Positions 32,493-35,728 of a DNA stretch of 35,728 bases are shown piece after piece. The DNA is from Xanthomonas bonasiae (lineage in GTDB: Bacteria; Pseudomonadota; Gammaproteobacteria; Xanthomonadales; Xanthomonadaceae), in assembly GCF_017163705.1 (NCBI RefSeq), contig NZ_JAFIWB010000037.1, positions 1 through 35,728 of the forward strand. Direction: 5' to 3'. Made by a program: the position numbers and the translations under genes. The notes below the pieces were generated by a model. That model was not told the DNA's origin, made no database searches, and worked only from the letters and a program-made list of their open reading frames with translations. Every line of letters begins with the position of its first letter. Positions within the stretch are counted from its first letter, which is position 1.

Positions 32493-34829
32493 ATGCCTTC
32501 CCCGCTCCTTGCCCCACGCGCGCTCGGCGCCTTCCTCCTTGCCATGCTCCTGCCGGCCGCCGCCGCCGCGCAGGCGCCGGCTGTCACCGCCGCCGACTAT
32601 GCGCGGGCCGAGCGCGCGCTCGGCCATCTGACGCAACCGTTGCTGGACCATGCGGTCCAGCGCGTGGACTGGCTGGACGCCACCCATTTCGCCTATGTCG
32701 ACCACGACGCCGGCGGCGACCACTTCATGCGGATGGACGCGGTCAGCGGCCAGCGCGCGCCGCTGTTCGACCAGGCCGCGCTGACCGCGTCGCTCAATAC
32801 CTTGCTGGCGCTCACCGAGCGGCCGCTGGCCGCGACCGACCTGCCGATCAAGTCGCTGAGCCTGGCCGCCGATGGCCGCTACCGTTTCAGCGTGCGCGAC
32901 ACCCAGGTGTTCTGCGATGCCGACGCGCATTGCAGCAAGGTCTACGCCAAGGACAAGCCCGAGCCGGGCATGGTGTCGCCGGACAAGAAGACCGAGGCGT
33001 TCGTCCGCGACTGGAACCTGTGGCTGCGCGACCTGGCCTCCGGCAAGGAAACCCAGCTCACCACCGATGGCGTGCGCGACTTCGGCTACGCCACCGACAA
33101 CGCCGGCTGGAAGCACAGCGACAAGGCGATCCTGGAGTGGTCGCCGGACTCGCGCAGGATCGCCACGTTCCAGCAGGACCAGCGCAAGAGCGGCGACATG
33201 TACCTGGTCAGGAGCAAGGTCGGGCATCCGGAGCTGCTGCAGTGGAAGTACCCGATGCCCGGCGACAAGGACGTGACCATGATCGAACGGGTGATCGTGG
33301 ACGTGCCCGCGCGCAAGGTGGTGCGGCTGCAGATGCCGCCGGACCAGCACCGCTCGACCCTGTGCGACGACGTCAGCTGCGGCCCGGACGGCGGCTGGGA
33401 CGACGTGAAGTGGGCGCCGGACAGCAAGACCCTGGCGTTCGTCTCCACCTCGCGCTATCACAAGGACGCCTGGTTCCGCATCGCCGACGCGACCACCGGC
33501 GCGGTCCGCACCGCGTTCCGCGAAACCGCCAAGACCTACTACGAAAGCGGCCAGGTCGCGGCGAACTGGGCCTACCTGCCGGAGCGCAACGAAGCGGTGT
33601 GGTTTTCCGAACGCAGCAACTGGGGCCAGCTGTACCTGTACGACCTGGCCACCGGCAAGCCCAAGCGCGCCATCACCACCGGCGAGGGCAATGTCACCGA
33701 GTTGCTGAAGGTCGATGCCAAGACCCGCACCGCCTGGTTCCGCGCCGTCGGCCGCACCCGCGGGCTGGATCCGTACGACCAGCAGCTGTGGAAGGTCAGC
33801 CTGGACGGCGGCGCGCCGCAGCTGCTGACGCCCGAGCCGGCCGACCACGACATCGCCCTGTCGCCGGACGGCCAGCGCTTCGTCGACAGCTACTCCACCA
33901 CCACGCAGCCGCCGGTGACGCTACTGCGTCGGGCCGGCGACGGCCGCACCCTCGCCACCGTGGCCAAGGCCGACATCGGCCGCCTGCAGGCCGCCGGCTG
34001 GGTCCCGCCGGTACCGATCACGGTGAAAGCGCGCGACGGCAAGACCGTGCTGTACGGGGTGATGTTCAAGCCCTCGCAGTTCGACCCGGCCAAGAAGTAC
34101 CCGATCATCGACTACATCTACCCGGGCCCGCAGACCGGCTCGGTGCGCGGGCGCAGTTTCCTGCCCAGCCATGGCGACAACCAGGCGCTGGCCGAACTGG
34201 GCTTCATCGTCGTGGCCATCGACGGCATGGGCACGCCATGGCGCTCCAAGGCCTTCCACGACACCTGGTACGCCGACATGGGCGACAACACCTTGCCCGA
34301 CCAGGTGGCCGGGTTGAAGGAGCTGGGGCAGCGCTATCCATGGATCGACCTGCAGCGCGTGGGCATCTGGGGCCACTCCGGCGGCGGCAACGCCTCCACC
34401 GACGCGATGCTGCGCTACCCGGATTTCTTCAAGGTGGCCTGGTCGGAGAGCGGCAACCACGACAACCGCAACTACGAGGACGACTGGGGCGAGAAGTACC
34501 AGGGCCCTCTCACCGTCGACAAGGAGGGCAAGGGCAGCTACGACAACCAGGCCAATCCGCTGCTCGCCGCCAACCTCAAGGGCCGGCTGATGCTGGTGCA
34601 CGGCAGCCTGGACGACAACGTCCCGCCCTACGAATCGCTGTTGATGGCCGACGCGCTGATCAAGGCCAACAAGACCTTCGACATGCTGGTGCTGCCCAAC
34701 GCCAAGCACGCCTATGGCGACGACGACATGCCCTACGTGACCCGCCGCCGCTGGGACTATTTCGTGCACTACCTGCTTGGCAGCACGCCGCCGGACAACT
34801 ACCGGATGCAGCCGTTGCCGAAGCACTGA
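32493..34829 (+). CDS. Dipeptidyl peptidase IV-like exported serine protease (S9 family)
   Basis: This 778-aa protein starts at ATG 32493, immediately followed by a signal peptide (MPSPLLAPRALGAFLLAMLL-PAAAAA); an in-frame upstream extension is unlikely. Residues 60-520 form the beta-propeller (WSPDSRRIATFQQDQRKSGD, WAPDSKTLAFVS). The catalytic domain follows, with Ser629 in GHSGGG, Asp707/708 in GSLDDNV and His739 in NAKHAY, almost at the positions of the human enzyme. The nucleophile elbow GHSGGG differs from the usual GWSYGG of DPP-IV, placing it in a bacterial S9 branch. It removes dipeptides, probably Xaa-Pro, from peptides in the periplasm. It is convergent with the acyltransferase gene. 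Confidence 0.93.
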   Translation: MPSPLLAPRALGAFLLAMLLPAAAAAQAPAVTAADYARAERALGHLTQPLLDHAVQRVDWLDATHFAYVDHDAGGDHFMRMDAVSGQRAPLFDQAALTASLNTLLALTERPLAATDLPIKSLSLAADGRYRFSVRDTQVFCDADAHCSKVYAKDKPEPGMVSPDKKTEAFVRDWNLWLRDLASGKETQLTTDGVRDFGYATDNAGWKHSDKAILEWSPDSRRIATFQQDQRKSGDMYLVRSKVGHPELLQWKYPMPGDKDVTMIERVIVDVPARKVVRLQMPPDQHRSTLCDDVSCGPDGGWDDVKWAPDSKTLAFVSTSRYHKDAWFRIADATTGAVRTAFRETAKTYYESGQVAANWAYLPERNEAVWFSERSNWGQLYLYDLATGKPKRAITTGEGNVTELLKVDAKTRTAWFRAVGRTRGLDPYDQQLWKVSLDGGAPQLLTPEPADHDIALSPDGQRFVDSYSTTTQPPVTLLRRAGDGRTLATVAKADIGRLQAAGWVPPVPITVKARDGKTVLYGVMFKPSQFDPAKKYPIIDYIYPGPQTGSVRGRSFLPSHGDNQALAELGFIVVAIDGMGTPWRSKAFHDTWYADMGDNTLPDQVAGLKELGQRYPWIDLQRVGIWGHSGGGNASTDAMLRYPDFFKVAWSESGNHDNRNYEDDWGEKYQGPLTVDKEGKGSYDNQANPLLAANLKGRLMLVHGSLDDNVPPYESLLMADALIKANKTFDMLVLPNAKHAYGDDDMPYVTRRRWDYFVHYLLGSTPPDNYRMQPLPKH

Positions 34830-34869
34830 CCCGGCGGCGCGGCGCGAGCAGTGCCGCGCTGCCTCGGGT

Positions 34870-34884
34870 GCGCTGCCGCAGCGC
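34870..34884. terminator. Small hairpin between convergent genes
   Basis: GCGCTG and CAGCGC form a 6-bp stem around CCG in the 62-base gap between two convergent genes. No T-tract is present, so terminator function is only a possibility. Confidence 0.25.
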
Positions 34885-34891
34885 GTGCGGC

Positions 34892-35725
34892 CTATGCCGG
34901 GCGGGCGTCGCTGCGCGGCGCAGGCAGCGCCGATGCCACGATCGCGTGCAGCCGCTGCGCCAGTGCCTTGCGGTCGGTGCCCTGGTCGAGCGCGATCGGC
35001 GCATGGAAGGTGACCCTGACCACGGCGCCGGAGGAGCGCAGGAAGCGCTCGACGTGGGCGCCGGCCTGCATGCTGCCGTAGAACGCGTAGGCGTCGCGCT
35101 CGCCGCCGTGCGCCAGGCGGCGGCCATCGACGGACAGGATGTCGATAGTGAACGGTTGCAGCGTCCATGGCCGGGCGTTGGCGTCGCCGCCGAGGAACAG
35201 CGAGAACAGGCTGGACTTGAACGGGGCGACGCGCTCGCCGGACGAGGTGGTGCCTTCGGCGAACAGCACCACGTCGTGGTCGGGGCGGATCTGCGCGGCG
35301 ACGGCGGCGGCCACGTTGGCTGCGTCGATCCGCCGGCGGCTGATGAACAGGGTCTGCGCCAGCGCGCCGAGCCGGCGCATGCCCGGCCAGCGTTCCATGT
35401 CGTTCTTGGCGATGAAGCGCGCGTGCAGCAGGCTGCCCAGCACCACGATGTCGAAGTGCGAGATGTGGTTGCCGACGAACAGCGTGCCGCCGCCGCGGCG
35501 CGGCGTACCCACCACCTCGACGCGGATGCCCATCGCCTTGCGCAGGCAGGCGAACCACAGCCGCGGCAGCACGAAGGCGCCGCGGCCGCGGGTGACGCGC
35601 ATCAGCAGCCATTGCAGCGGCAGCAGGGGCACGCTGATCAGGACGAATGCGGCGAGCTTGGCGGCCACGCGCAGCGCAGCGAGGGCAGTGCCCGCGACAG
35701 GGCGGGGCGGGGCGGCGTGGTTCAT
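34892..35725 (-). CDS. PlsC-like lysophospholipid (1-acyl-glycerol-3-phosphate) acyltransferase
   Basis: This 277-aa protein is complete, with its ATG 3 bases from the window edge. An N-terminal membrane segment (LAAFVLISVPLLPLQWLL) precedes the acyltransferase domain: His87-x4-Asp92 in GNHISHFD (catalytic), FIAKNDMERWPGMRRLG (block II), FAEGTTS at 156-162 (acceptor binding, usually FPEGTRS) and PFKSSLF (block IV). It transfers acyl chains to lysophosphatidate or related lysolipids at the inner membrane. Because several PlsC paralogues with different acceptors exist in xanthomonads, the exact acceptor is uncertain. Any ribosome site is outside the window. Confidence 0.9.
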   Translation of the reverse strand: MNHAAPPRPVAGTALAALRVAAKLAAFVLISVPLLPLQWLLMRVTRGRGAFVLPRLWFACLRKAMGIRVEVVGTPRRGGGTLFVGNHISHFDIVVLGSLLHARFIAKNDMERWPGMRRLGALAQTLFISRRRIDAANVAAAVAAQIRPDHDVVLFAEGTTSSGERVAPFKSSLFSLFLGGDANARPWTLQPFTIDILSVDGRRLAHGGERDAYAFYGSMQAGAHVERFLRSSGAVVRVTFHAPIALDQGTDRKALAQRLHAIVASALPAPRSDARPA

Positions 35726-35728
35726 GGG

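Noticed and set aside
1-35728. CRISPR arrays, rRNA or tRNA genes, insertion sequences.
   Set aside because: No regularly spaced repeats with unique spacers, no rRNA or tRNA signatures, and no transposase frames were seen.

Overview
The window is GC-rich chromosomal DNA, most likely from a xanthomonad (Xanthomonas or a close relative). This rests on gene content and on repeats typical of that group: GTAG-headed REP palindromes and a PSPAGEGARRADEG-coding intergenic repeat. No rRNA or tRNA was seen, and the genus is an inference.

Layout. (1) 1-3465, minus strand: a three-gene envelope-stress-type operon (YqjD/ElaB-like, holin-X-like, and a small partner protein), a REP cluster, and a DegP/DegQ protease. 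(2) 3623-7922, plus strand: a split class II (adenosylcobalamin) ribonucleotide reductase. nrdJa has a promoter and a candidate NrdR operator, a Lys/Ala-rich histone H1-like gene follows, and then comes nrdJb, which carries the C-terminal redox cysteine tail. (3) 7923-10548: a tightly packed AT-rich three-gene cassette of Dam-type methylase, ParB/Srx-fold protein and a protein with an HEPN-type R-x4-H motif. It looks horizontally acquired and may be an undescribed defence or modification module. (4) 10590-12586: two diverged copies of a unit made of a predicted ~85-nt small RNA (promoter, two hairpins, Rho-independent terminator), a structured leader, and a SymE-like toxin gene. Base changes between the copies preserve the helices. 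In each copy the sRNA hairpin-1 sequence is complementary to the leader of its own symE-like gene.

(5) 12971-24120: a full-length Sec-exported RHS protein with a C-terminal toxin and immunity gene. It is followed by three truncated RHS-core/toxin/immunity cassettes, an orphan immunity gene with a toxin scar, and a final RHS-core scar. The toxins look like wall or periplasmic hydrolases (two permuted-papain-like, one NlpC/P60-like, one HELGH metallopeptidase), and their immunity proteins have signal peptides or membrane helices. (6) 24352-35725: mostly ordinary genes. These are a pyridoxamine-oxidase-like flavoprotein, a CPBP membrane protease homologue, an alpha/beta hydrolase, a broken PepSY gene, a ThuA-like protein, a secreted Cys-rich protein, a second REP cluster, a DUF692/MNIO enzyme with a 78-aa Cys-containing partner peptide (a candidate RiPP pair), a dipeptidyl-peptidase IV-like protease and a PlsC-like acyltransferase.

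The most novel-looking items are the duplicated sRNA/SymE-like units with covarying pairing, the Dam-ParB-HEPN cassette, and the intergenic repeat plus A9 run inside the nrdJb linker. All functional statements come from reading the sequence; no database search or folding program was run.
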